Origin: a virus
Virus record (IMG/VR): IMGVR_UViG_3300025785_001156
Span: 1-21,695 of that record
DNA: 21,695 nucleotides
Direction: 5' to 3' (one strand)
Shown: positions 1 through 7,198 of the stretch, piece by piece
Numbering within the stretch: position 1 is the stretch's first letter
Layout: the number at the start of each line of letters is the position of its first letter
The notes under the pieces: model-generated
Told to the model about the DNA's origin: nothing
The model's database searches: none
What the model saw: only the letters and a program-made list of their open reading frames with translations
Program-made: the position numbers and the translations under genes

Positions 1-481
1 AGTCGGTGAACAGATCTCGATTTTGTAAATCGTGCAGGCTGTGACACCACACACCTGGGTTTGTTGCGTTAAAATCTTTGTCGTCAATTTTGATCACAGC
101 ATTATAACCAAACTGTTTGATGTATGGTAGTTTGACCGAGATCATGGGTATAAAGTTATGGAATTCAACTAGACCGCTTTCCAACAGGCCTTCAGCCTGC
201 GCCAGATCCAAATCCAGTGTGCAGAACCAGCCAGCCTCTAGGCAGTCCTGCACCATGACTTCCCAATCGCGCCAACCATCGGCATCATTTTTATCTAGTG
301 CTGGAAAACTTTGATTAGCACCAAAATAGACATGCTCGCAGTCATTGTTCTTGGCTTCTTGCAAAACAATTTGTGGATCCTGTAGACCCACCACAAACAA
401 AGTCCTCTTGCCAAATGCCGGAGTGTGTTCCACTTCGGTTCCGGTAAAGAAACTGACTTCTTGGTGTCCGGCTCTAATCAT
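1..481 (-). CDS. Conserved hypothetical phage protein, 3' end cut by window edge
   Basis: An open frame of at least 160 codons starts at ATG 481-479 and runs off the window, so the C-terminus is missing. The start overlaps the stop of the upstream DUF465-like gene by 8 bases (ATGATTAG), which supports it. The visible part opens MIRAGHQEVSFFTGTEVEHTP and later contains FIPMISVKLPYI, VIKIDDKDF and NPGVWCHSLHDL. The sequence is globular and acidic, with alternating hydrophobic strands, and has no signal peptide or membrane segment. I do not recognise a catalytic motif. It resembles, from memory only, conserved hypothetical proteins of T4-like cyanophages. Its place as the last visible member of the clamp / transglycosylase / DUF465 run suggests co-expression with replication or DNA-modification genes. 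Function unknown. Confidence 0.8.
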   Translation of the reverse strand, partial: MIRAGHQEVSFFTGTEVEHTPAFGKRTLFVVGLQDPQIVLQEAKNNDCEHVYFGANQSFPALDKNDADGWRDWEVMVQDCLEAGWFCTLDLDLAQAEGLLESGLVEFHNFIPMISVKLPYIKQFGYNAVIKIDDKDFNATNPGVWCHSLHDLQNRDLFTD

Positions 482-680
482 TTTGTTCGGTATTGTAATA
501 GGTTTCGGGAGCGTGATCTTGTTTAAGTGTAACAATTTGTCGCTTTAATTGCAACCGTTGTTTCTTCAAATCGTTCAGTTCCACATCATCAAATACACCA
601 GTTTTCTCCAAACCATCTATGCGCTTGTCCAACACATGGTGTGCTTCTTCCAAATGTTTAATGCGACGTTCCCAGGTCAT
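474..680 (-). CDS. Small coiled-coil protein, DUF465/YdcH-like
   Basis: The protein has 68 residues, nearly all predicted helical and highly charged. Its N-terminal two thirds (RRIKHLEEAHHVLDKRI, then FDDVELNDLKKQRLQLKRQI) has the layout of the DUF465/YdcH family: a short helical hairpin with a H-x-x-L-D-x-x-I segment followed by an L-K-K-x-R-L-x-L-K segment. Members are small and their biochemical role is unknown. The start ATG (680-678) overlaps the stop of the transglycosylase-like gene as ATGA, and its own stop lies inside the start of the next gene, so it is translationally coupled on both sides. Family assignment is by pattern recognition; function is not known. Confidence 0.8.
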   Translation of the reverse strand: MTWERRIKHLEEAHHVLDKRIDGLEKTGVFDDVELNDLKKQRLQLKRQIVTLKQDHAPETYYNTEQND

Positions 681-2329
681 GCAGCCTCCAAATTATCTAG
701 TTTTGATTGATCTAATTCTACTTCGTCCTCGTTACGGTCATCTGATGTATCCGCTTCCTCAAACAACAGATTAAACATGGGACGACCACTCTTGGCCTTC
801 TTGCCTTTGAAGCCTCTTGTGCCAATGATGTCCATCCAGTAACGATCATACTTTTCGATGATGGCTTCGGCTTCTGCTCTATCTGCTGTAGCAAATATGC
901 TGTCAACAATATCATGGAAGTACTCGTGATCGCCGTTTTCGTTGCGCATCATGTAGGGATACTTGCCGGCATCGTATTCTCTGTTGGCACGTTGTACCGC
1001 TTCAATGTGCATCCAAACATTGTGACCCATTAGTAGCGCATAGCTGAAACTGTCCCACGATGTCTTGCCCCATTTGCCATTTTTGTTTACATCGGGCAAC
1101 ACATCATACAGTGTTGGATCTTGGAAATTATCTTCAGTGATCACGACACCGGCTTTTGGAACTCCTGCCTTGTAAATGCAGATGTCCTTCATCAACAAAT
1201 GTTTACTAATTGGACTTTCGTCAAAGTGACCAGGAATAACTTTTCCATCTTTTTTGGTGTCCAACAGTCCGTCTTGTAAAACTGCATCTCTGTAGGGACG
1301 GGTATCGGTAGCATACTTTTTGTCGTCCACAATAGGGCTCATTCTATAGCACCATTTGCCTTCGTGTGGAAGATCAATATGATGATATACCTGTCCGTTG
1401 GCAGTGGCCAGGAACGGACTTGCACAGTCAAAGCTGATAGTGAAACTAGGATTCACATACTTGCGTATAGCACGTTGTATATCGGTCAACAACACCGCCC
1501 ACTCCAATTTTGACGTGCCCAAGAAGTGCATCCAATCATGTATGCCTTCCTTCAAGAATCCATCGTGGCGCAAGGCCACAAGTCTGCGCAAGATCAAGTG
1601 TACATCACACATGTTTTGTCCGCCCATGGCCCAACCATCAAAGTGTGTGTCAGGATATTTCACAGGATCACAATACTCTTTCATGATGTCGTACCAGTCA
1701 TCGGCATTGCGATGATTGTCGCCCTGCAACACGTTTAGGATCTTGGTGCCGCCATTGGCCTTGCCCTTACGGTTGGCCATGAAATATTCGTTGTTGAACT
1801 TGGTAGCATCAATGGCCTGCTGTAGAGTTTTAATTTTACAAGCATCTGAAGCCTTTTGATCATGTATCACCCAGGTTGGAATATCGAGTGTCATACAGTA
1901 GTTGCTGACGCTATCCAACCAGGTCAAGACTGCTCGGCGTTTGGCTTCGGCCTTGGCGCAACCAGAACCGGCCTTCCAGTCTCCTTCCCACAGGCCCTTG
2001 GCGATCTGGAATCCACCCGAGTCGCCCAACATAAGCGTATTGGGGTCTCGATTGCGTACCATGTCCTCAGACCAGTCCTGTTTGGTAAGATCTAGATTGG
2101 CATGTCCACCTGAATATAACGACCATCGGTATGGGAACAGGCCCTTTTGAGCATTGAGCCAGTTCATCTGTTCCATGTCCGGAATACCTGTAGGCATGCG
2201 TGCCGGATCCACATAAGGACCGTTTACAGGATCACGCTGTTTGCCTACAAAGGTAGCATAGAATCCACTGATTGCTGGCAAGAATACAGCGTAATCGTTC
2301 TGCTTGGCTGTGAGATTGTCTTGTATCAC
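677..2329 (-). CDS. dpdA: TGT/DpdA-like 7-deazaguanine transglycosylase
   Basis: This 550-residue protein has the signature residues of the tRNA-guanine transglycosylase fold. DSGGFQ lies at 103-108, matching the substrate-binding D-S-G-G-F-Q of TGT. NVLQGD is near 199-204 and GWAMGG near 232-237, matching the VQGG and GLAVGE regions. FDCASP is at 300-305, with D301 aligning to the TGT nucleophile in FDCVLP. A HNVWMHI segment near 460 corresponds to HNLxxxL, but the CxCxxC zinc ligands are not visible. Phage members of this superfamily (DpdA) exchange guanine for a 7-deazaguanine in DNA; bacterial members act on tRNA. A DNA role is inferred from the phage setting and the neighbouring clamp gene. 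No preQ0 biosynthesis genes occur in the window. The start is GTG 2329-2327, overlapping the clamp stop (GTGA). Confidence 0.78.
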   Translation of the reverse strand: MIQDNLTAKQNDYAVFLPAISGFYATFVGKQRDPVNGPYVDPARMPTGIPDMEQMNWLNAQKGLFPYRWSLYSGGHANLDLTKQDWSEDMVRNRDPNTLMLGDSGGFQIAKGLWEGDWKAGSGCAKAEAKRRAVLTWLDSVSNYCMTLDIPTWVIHDQKASDACKIKTLQQAIDATKFNNEYFMANRKGKANGGTKILNVLQGDNHRNADDWYDIMKEYCDPVKYPDTHFDGWAMGGQNMCDVHLILRRLVALRHDGFLKEGIHDWMHFLGTSKLEWAVLLTDIQRAIRKYVNPSFTISFDCASPFLATANGQVYHHIDLPHEGKWCYRMSPIVDDKKYATDTRPYRDAVLQDGLLDTKKDGKVIPGHFDESPISKHLLMKDICIYKAGVPKAGVVITEDNFQDPTLYDVLPDVNKNGKWGKTSWDSFSYALLMGHNVWMHIEAVQRANREYDAGKYPYMMRNENGDHEYFHDIVDSIFATADRAEAEAIIEKYDRYWMDIIGTRGFKGKKAKSGRPMFNLLFEEADTSDDRNEDEVELDQSKLDNLEAA

Positions 2330-3048
2330 TTGGTCTGTGCTGGCAAGATATAGTTGTAAACAGCTACACCAGAATCTACAGTGATCTGTGCTGCACCGTC
2401 ATCACTGATCTTGAATACCTTGTCGCCGGTTAGATCCAAGATGCTGATGACCTGTTTGATTGGCCATGACCATGAACGCTTGAGTGTACCAGTTACTCCA
2501 GGATGAAACACAAAGTTTCCTGCATGGGTTGAATGATCACCAAAGAAAAACTTCAAGTCGCCGTTTTCGGTCTTGACTTGGAAGTTGACTTCTTCGCTGT
2601 TGGCCTGCGCCTGCATTTTAAGACGCTGGATAGCGGCCACTGTGGGCTCAAATTCCACATGCCAGTTGACACCTTTGAATTTTACATCCTTGGCTTTTTC
2701 TGTGACAATTTCTGAAGCCATAAAGCGATAATTGTTTTTGAAGTCACCGGTGGCATTCTTAAAGGCGATTCCGTCAGGTTCTCCTGTGGACTTGCGTGTA
2801 AGACTCAAATCAGCACCTTCCTTGTATTCCTGCAGATTTAATAATACTTTCAGTTTGCTGAGATTTGGCATACCGAACAGGCCAATAAAGTCGGCCACAG
2901 GTCCAGCAAATGCGCCGTTTAATACCACGCTGCGATCTTCGGCCACGCCGAAGATCTGTGTTTCGGTATCAGTACCGGTGATCTTGACCAGGTCAATAAC
3001 GCCCAGATCATGCGTGTGTTCTACTAAGTCTAATAAATGGTCTCTCAT
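2326..3048 (-). CDS. 45: T4 gp45-like DNA polymerase sliding clamp
   Basis: The protein has 240 residues, close to the 228 of T4 gp45, and lacks enzymatic motifs. Its order of strands and helices fits a two-domain processivity-clamp monomer, ending in a strand segment ITVDSGVAVYNYILPAQTK. Assignment rests on overall family resemblance, on size and on linkage to the gp43-like polymerase two genes upstream. In T4 the trimeric ring encircles DNA, tethers gp43 and also activates late transcription with gp33 and gp55. The ATG at 3048-3046 has a strong ribosome-binding site (AAAGGAG) and lies in a 49-bp gap with its own sigma-70-type promoter. Clamp-loader genes (gp44, gp62) are not in the window. 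Confidence 0.88.
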   Translation of the reverse strand: MRDHLLDLVEHTHDLGVIDLVKITGTDTETQIFGVAEDRSVVLNGAFAGPVADFIGLFGMPNLSKLKVLLNLQEYKEGADLSLTRKSTGEPDGIAFKNATGDFKNNYRFMASEIVTEKAKDVKFKGVNWHVEFEPTVAAIQRLKMQAQANSEEVNFQVKTENGDLKFFFGDHSTHAGNFVFHPGVTGTLKRSWSWPIKQVISILDLTGDKVFKISDDGAAQITVDSGVAVYNYILPAQTK

Positions 3049-3068
3049 GTTTACATCTCCTTTGTTGT

Positions 3069-3097
3069 ATTGTACAGGGGTTATTTAGATTTTGCAA
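3069..3097 (-). promoter_or_regulatory. Sigma-70-type promoter of the clamp gene
   Basis: On the minus strand TTGCAA (3097-3092, 4/6 to the -35 consensus) is followed by exactly 17 bases and TACAAT (3074-3069, 5/6 to the -10). Transcription would start near 3062, almost at the ribosome-binding site AAAGGAG, giving a leader of about 15-20 bases. It lies wholly between the methyltransferase-like stop and the clamp start. The start point is inferred. Confidence 0.6.
3082..3089 (-). promoter_or_regulatory. Possible late promoter (TCTAAATA) inside the clamp promoter
   Basis: The minus strand reads TCTAAATA, one mismatch from the T4 late consensus TATAAATA. It sits in the 17-base spacer of the sigma-70-type clamp promoter, 33 bases before the clamp ATG, similar to the spacing at the two perfect late promoters in this window (about 35-36 bases). 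Variants ending in TAAATA are, as I recall, reported as late promoters in cyanophages. Confidence 0.35.
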
Positions 3098-4147
3098 CTA
3101 CTTTGGTAATTTTTTTGCCATGACTTGATTGGCTTTGATCGTGCTTATCAGCCCAGGTTTTCGCAACTCTAGCCAGGTCCAAGGCCCACCGTCATTGAAT
3201 TCAAACTCCTTGGTATAACCAATACTTTCAGCCATGCCACGGATCAAGCGCCCCGGAGTATAACAGGCTGAAGTTCGCTCAACCAATTCGATAGCTTCAG
3301 GGCGATCGCAATCATTAAAGGTCATGATCAGGACACCACCAGGGCGTAACTTGGTGTAGAGTTCATTTAGATATTGTCGTATAATCTCAAAAGGCTTGTA
3401 GTTGAAAAAGTCGTAGGCCACACATACCAAAAATTGATTTTTGGGTATTGATACCAATATTTCTTGATCTGGCACTTCCTGTATCACATACTTGCGTAGG
3501 CGTCCTTGATAAGCATAGGGAAACTTGTTCAAGGCTGGCTCCAACAGTTCATAATGCTCGTCTACAATGTAGACCGGATCGTTGGCGACCATATGATGAA
3601 TCAAGTCACTTTTGCCAGGATGTATAAACATGGCTGGATATCGAGGATCTGCGTAACGACGGATACGTGCTTCCTGTAGTTCTCTAATTTTCTCCACTGG
3701 AGTGGGCAAGCGACTCATTATGTTTTCCAGCATATCCTTGCGTGTAGATTCCACGTTGCGATCCATGCCACGTCTAAGGATGCCGTAGTCGTCTCTATAA
3801 AAATCAGACTGATATTCGTTAAAGCCTCGCATTATGGAATTTTGTGATTCATACCACTGATAACTCTGTTGCAACAAAGGTTTTTCCTCTTCAGTGATAC
3901 GTTCCAGCAGTCGTTGTCTTATGTTTGCCAGATCCAACTCGAAATTATCCAAGGTGTCAAACACAGTTTGCTTGTGGTCACACAGTTTTTCAGCAAGATT
4001 TTTTCCATTAGATTCAAAAAATCCTATCTGTTGGGCCTGTATCACACTTATTATTCTGCTTAAATGCGTATCTGCAGACTGTCTGATGCTGTCTGAGGAG
4101 AAACGATCCAATTCATTGAGAAATGTTACCAGTTGGCTCAGTTTCAT
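3098..4147 (-). CDS. SAM-dependent methyltransferase-like protein with helical N-terminal half
   Basis: The protein has 349 residues. The N-terminal half (about 1-165) is long charged helices. The C-terminal half resembles a class I SAM methyltransferase: FLVCVAYDFFNY, then YTKLRPGGVLIMTFNDCDRPE, the usual post-motif-II signature in which LRPGG precedes a hydrophobic strand. The canonical glycine-rich motif I is not obvious, so activity is unproven and the substrate unknown. I chose ATG 4147-4145 (MKLSQLV), one base after the polymerase stop. The frame stays open to 4219, but that extension would overlap the polymerase by 71 bases and begins inside its C-terminal codons. It is co-transcribed with the polymerase and ends 49 bp before the clamp. 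Confidence 0.72.
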   Translation of the reverse strand: MKLSQLVTFLNELDRFSSDSIRQSADTHLSRIISVIQAQQIGFFESNGKNLAEKLCDHKQTVFDTLDNFELDLANIRQRLLERITEEEKPLLQQSYQWYESQNSIMRGFNEYQSDFYRDDYGILRRGMDRNVESTRKDMLENIMSRLPTPVEKIRELQEARIRRYADPRYPAMFIHPGKSDLIHHMVANDPVYIVDEHYELLEPALNKFPYAYQGRLRKYVIQEVPDQEILVSIPKNQFLVCVAYDFFNYKPFEIIRQYLNELYTKLRPGGVLIMTFNDCDRPEAIELVERTSACYTPGRLIRGMAESIGYTKEFEFNDGGPWTWLELRKPGLISTIKANQVMAKKLPK

Positions 4148-4148
4148 A

Positions 4149-6803
4149 TTACCACTCAAACAGGGCTTGGAATGTGTTTTCAGTATTGGTGGCCGCGGCC
4201 AGATCCCAGTCCAATACACTCAACAGGTTGTCTAGTTTTTGATCTACCACGGTAGCTTCCATCTCACCATCGTCAAATGGCAGATCTTTGAACCATTGTG
4301 GTAGATGTAGTTCATCTGTGGGATAGCCAATTGATGTCCAGCCCAAGGGATTTTGTTTTAGTTTACACACAATGGTTTTCATGCCATCTACAATCTGCAT
4401 GGAGTATTTGTCGCTATTCATACGACGCAGGTTGTTCCAGTTGAGTGCGGCACGCACATGTCCGGGCATGTTGGCTTTGCCTAGGCGTTCTTCTTCCTTG
4501 GCATACTTGGTTAGATTGTTGACACGCTTGGGTGATCCTTTTTCCCAACCTGGTCGCTCTTTGAACTTGTATTTGAACTCGCGAATCTTTTCAATGATCT
4601 GTTCTCTAGTGGCACCGATCAAGACATCGTTTAGGATCTCACTTAAAAACTCTTGGATTACCTTGGGAGTATCTGATCGCTTTAAGTCCAGACCCATGGC
4701 CTTGACCTTGCCCGGGCTTCCGTGTGTGTCCACACGCTTGTTCTCTTTGTCGTAATACATGACAGCATAACGCTTCTTGGTAATGAACAGGCCCTTGGAA
4801 GCCACAATCTCTCGACCGCCCCGGATCACACTACCCATTTCACGCGGCACATGGAACGCCTGTTCCATAAAGCCTGGAAAACTCTCATTGACTTGATCAG
4901 CAATCGAATTATACAGTTGAACTGCTGTTTCTCTAGTCCAGGTCATGTTGCCCTTTTCGATCTCGTCCTTCAGCACAGGATAAGCAGTAAAGTAACAGGA
5001 GTCTGTGTCACCATAGATAATGGCATCGCCCACGTGATCATACTTGCCGGTGATGCATTCGTTTACATAAGCATCCATGTGACGGGCAATCGCACGACCA
5101 GTAAGAGTTGTGGATTGGCCAATACGCTTGTCAAAGAAACGGCAACCAGGATTAAGAATAGCACCATAGAGACTGTTGAGGTTAATTTTCTTAACCAGTT
5201 GACGCTTGTCCCAATACTCTTCATCTTCTGCATTTTTACATTCCTTTAGTTTGGCCTGCATTTCTTTACGTTCTGCATACCAGCGTTTTAGCAAACCAGG
5301 GATAATACCTTCTTTTTCATAGGTAAAGATTGTGCCATTGGCACTGAGCATCCAGGGCTGGTTTGAGTCAAATATGATCTTCCATACTTCAGCCGCACTG
5401 TGAACTGATTCCTCACCGTCTTGCCAGTCAATGGTGATCTCTGTGCCGGTCTGCATTTCCATCACAGCGGTGTATTCTAAACTGCCGAACAGTCCTTCCC
5501 ATGCGGCCGCAAAGCTGGATCCAGAACGTATCTTGTCAGCAATATAACGGTCAGTCATGATGGGACGCAGTTGTCCCACAATGGTTTCTGGTCCCATGTT
5601 AAGCGCACGAATAGCACTTGGATAAAGACTGTTGATGTCTATGGACCCTACATATTCATGTATGCCCTTGCGTGGGTAAGCCACGTAGGCACCTGCAGCC
5701 TGAGTATCCTCATCTGAGTAACGTTCCTTGCGATTGGGCACAACCATGCCACGTTCGTGTGCTTCGTTGATGATGGCCTGTTCGGTCACAGCCACAGCAC
5801 CCATGGTGGTTTGTAGCAACACAGTGTTCTCATGTGCCAAGGTATTGGCCAGATCCAGGAACTTTAACTTCCGGTCCAGCTTGGCCAAGATCATGGTATC
5901 TTGTCTGTTGTACTCAATAAAGGTCTTGAAGTTTTGATTGTACAGTTGATCCAAGGTACCTTCAAACACAGTCTTGCTTTCTTGCAATTCGTATTCGGCA
6001 ATGGCATCTAGGCTATAGCTATGGCGTTCTTCGTAGGTATATTTTCTATACAGTTGCATATAGTCCATATGCACACGACCGATCAGGTCATAGGTCTGAC
6101 TCTCAGCACCAAAGCGTTCAAATGTACGGCCCTTGGGATACTGATTCCATAGACAAAAACGTCTAGTATCGTCCTTGCTCAGCACCCTGGTCACACGATT
6201 CACAGTGTAAGGTATGTCATAGCCCTCCGAATTCCAACCCGAGATAGCATCAGCATCTTCGATTAGATCCAGGAACGTTTTTAACATTTCACCTTCGTCG
6301 CGGAAGATGATGGTGTTTTCAAACTCGCCGGCAATTTCCTGCGCAGTGGCCTCGCTCATGTGCTTAGGCGGAACCACCAGAGTAACCAACTGTTCTAGCC
6401 ACTGTAGATAAACTGAGATAGCTGTTATGGGATTGAATGGATCTTCGGGCTTGCTGAATCCACGCTCAGGATCGAAGTCTACCTCAATGTCAAAAAACGC
6501 CACATTAAGTCGAGGCGCATCTTGGCCCTTGTAGTTGTCCTCTAGACAACGGAATACCGGATTGATATCGGACTCAAACAGTCGCTTGCTGGACTGCATC
6601 TTGAGTTCCTTACGGAATTCCTTGTTGTTGCGTGTTGAGAATCTACTGACGGGTGTTCCAAAAATACTTTGGAACTTGCCTCTGCCGTCTTCGTAATAAA
6701 AAATGTAGTTGGCCGGATACTCGCAATACTTCCGCTCGCCATCTCTGCGCTCAACCACATGTATGCGATCGTGTTCACGATCAAATAAGGCATCAATATA
6801 CAT
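4149..6803 (-). CDS. 43: Family-B DNA polymerase, T4 gp43-like
   Basis: The 884-residue length is close to T4 gp43 (898). 3'-5' exonuclease motifs: Exo I FFDIEV (D105, E107), Exo II GWNSEGYDIPY (D196), Exo III YNRQD (Y298, D302). Polymerase motifs: A SIDINSLYPS (D389), B KKINLNSLYG (about 538-547), C IYGDTDS (YGDTDS at 597-602). All catalytic acidic residues are present, so it should be an active proofreading replicase. The C-terminus ends NTFQALFEW, similar in character to the clamp-binding tail of T4 gp43. The ATG at 6803 has AAGGAG four bases upstream. The 81-bp leader contains a hairpin touching the ribosome-binding site, which suggests translational control. No intein, intron or split was seen. 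Confidence 0.97.
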   Translation of the reverse strand: MYIDALFDREHDRIHVVERRDGERKYCEYPANYIFYYEDGRGKFQSIFGTPVSRFSTRNNKEFRKELKMQSSKRLFESDINPVFRCLEDNYKGQDAPRLNVAFFDIEVDFDPERGFSKPEDPFNPITAISVYLQWLEQLVTLVVPPKHMSEATAQEIAGEFENTIIFRDEGEMLKTFLDLIEDADAISGWNSEGYDIPYTVNRVTRVLSKDDTRRFCLWNQYPKGRTFERFGAESQTYDLIGRVHMDYMQLYRKYTYEERHSYSLDAIAEYELQESKTVFEGTLDQLYNQNFKTFIEYNRQDTMILAKLDRKLKFLDLANTLAHENTVLLQTTMGAVAVTEQAIINEAHERGMVVPNRKERYSDEDTQAAGAYVAYPRKGIHEYVGSIDINSLYPSAIRALNMGPETIVGQLRPIMTDRYIADKIRSGSSFAAAWEGLFGSLEYTAVMEMQTGTEITIDWQDGEESVHSAAEVWKIIFDSNQPWMLSANGTIFTYEKEGIIPGLLKRWYAERKEMQAKLKECKNAEDEEYWDKRQLVKKINLNSLYGAILNPGCRFFDKRIGQSTTLTGRAIARHMDAYVNECITGKYDHVGDAIIYGDTDSCYFTAYPVLKDEIEKGNMTWTRETAVQLYNSIADQVNESFPGFMEQAFHVPREMGSVIRGGREIVASKGLFITKKRYAVMYYDKENKRVDTHGSPGKVKAMGLDLKRSDTPKVIQEFLSEILNDVLIGATREQIIEKIREFKYKFKERPGWEKGSPKRVNNLTKYAKEEERLGKANMPGHVRAALNWNNLRRMNSDKYSMQIVDGMKTIVCKLKQNPLGWTSIGYPTDELHLPQWFKDLPFDDGEMEATVVDQKLDNLLSVLDWDLAAATNTENTFQALFEW

Positions 6804-6807
6804 CGTT

Positions 6808-6830
6808 CTCCTTGTGGCTTATGGCCCACA
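6808..6830 (-). promoter_or_regulatory. Hairpin and RBS in the polymerase leader, like the gp43 translational operator
   Basis: In the mRNA sense the sequence is UGUGG - GCCAUAAG - CCACA, a perfect 5-bp stem (6830-6826 with 6817-6813) closing an 8-base loop. The last stem base is the first A of the Shine-Dalgarno AAGGAG (6813-6808), so folding or protein binding would hide the ribosome-binding site. T4 gp43 represses its own translation by binding a leader hairpin with a 5-bp stem and an 8-base loop (AAUAACUC) next to the Shine-Dalgarno. The architecture matches; the loop shares only AUAA. Function is inferred. Confidence 0.6.
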
Positions 6831-6868
6831 TACCTTGATTCATGTTCGTAACGTGAACGACTCGTTGT

Positions 6869-6881
6869 TTGTTGAAAACAA
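6869..6881 (-). other. Small A/T-rich hairpin at the start of the polymerase leader
   Basis: The minus strand reads TTGTT-TTC-AACAA, a perfect 5-bp inverted repeat with a 3-base loop. It lies just downstream of the proposed promoter at 6884-6911 and may overlap the transcription start. It could be an operator half-site pair or chance; there is no following U-run, so it is not a terminator. Confidence 0.25.
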
Positions 6882-6883
6882 TA

Positions 6884-6911
6884 CTTATAAGGTCTTGCCT
6901 ACTGTGGTCAA
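6884..6911 (-). promoter_or_regulatory. Sigma-70-type promoter of the DNA polymerase gene
   Basis: TTGACC (6911-6906, 5/6 to the -35) is followed by 16 bases and TATAAG (6889-6884, 5/6 to the -10). It overlaps the last codons of the dsbA-like gene and would start transcription near 6877, giving a leader of about 75 bases that carries the RBS hairpin. The same -10 reads on as TATAAGTA, one mismatch from the late consensus, so late use is also possible. Confidence 0.5.
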
Positions 6912-7148
6912 AATTGTTTCCAACAGTTCATGATCTTGTTGTTCACGACCAAACTCGGCCTTGTGTGCCAGCTTGATGGCCTTCTTGAGAATATTGGGTT
7001 TGATGTCTAGTTCTTCGGCAATGGCCTTGATGGTGTCGTTGAGACCGCCGGTAAGTGTTTCAATCTCCAAGGTAACCTGCATACCTTCGTTGATGACCTG
7101 GGTCAATTTGGCCTGTTCTGCTGTGTTGAAAGTTCTGTTGTTTGACAT
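6885..7148 (-). CDS. dsbA: DsbA-like small dsDNA-binding protein
   Basis: The protein has 87 residues, close to the 89 of T4 DsbA. It opens MSNNRTFNTAEQAKL and is almost entirely helical, with the segment AIAEELDIKPNILKKAIKLAHKAEF, a helix-turn-helix-like piece typical of DsbA-like proteins annotated in T4-type marine phages. T4 DsbA binds double-stranded DNA near late promoters and modulates late transcription. The start is ATG 7148-7146 with a textbook AAAGGAG; the frame stays open to 7316 but that extension overlaps the radical-SAM gene and lacks an RBS. It has its own sigma-70-type promoter and is followed by the polymerase gene. Assignment rests on size, helix pattern and neighbourhood, not on strong identity. 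Confidence 0.65.
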   Translation of the reverse strand: MSNNRTFNTAEQAKLTQVINEGMQVTLEIETLTGGLNDTIKAIAEELDIKPNILKKAIKLAHKAEFGREQQDHELLETILTTVGKTL

Positions 7149-7169
7149 GTAAATCTCCTTTGATAAAAT

Positions 7170-7198
7170 ATTATACAGCACATCCTGATAGAAATCAA
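7170..7198 (-). promoter_or_regulatory. Sigma-70-type promoter of the dsbA-like gene
   Basis: TTGATT (7198-7193, 4/6 to the -35) is followed by exactly 17 bases and a perfect -10, TATAAT (7175-7170). The -35 overlaps the TGA stop of the radical-SAM gene. The stretch from the -10 to the ATG resembles the clamp promoter: about 8 bases, then CAAAGGAGAT, then the start codon. This would be a host-polymerase-read early or middle promoter with a very short leader. Confidence 0.68.

Noticed and set aside
1398-1738. Plus-strand open frames opposite the transglycosylase-like gene (and similar ones opposite other genes)
   Set aside because: They are antisense shadows with no RBS, no domain and composition set by the opposite coding strand.
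4148-4219. N-terminal extension of the methyltransferase-like frame up to 4219
   Set aside because: It lies inside the polymerase C-terminal codons; ATG 4147 immediately after the polymerase stop is the natural start.
6542-6829. A 95-codon minus-strand frame overlapping the polymerase start
   Set aside because: It is out of frame with the polymerase N-terminus, which has clear homology and the RBS; no recognisable protein.
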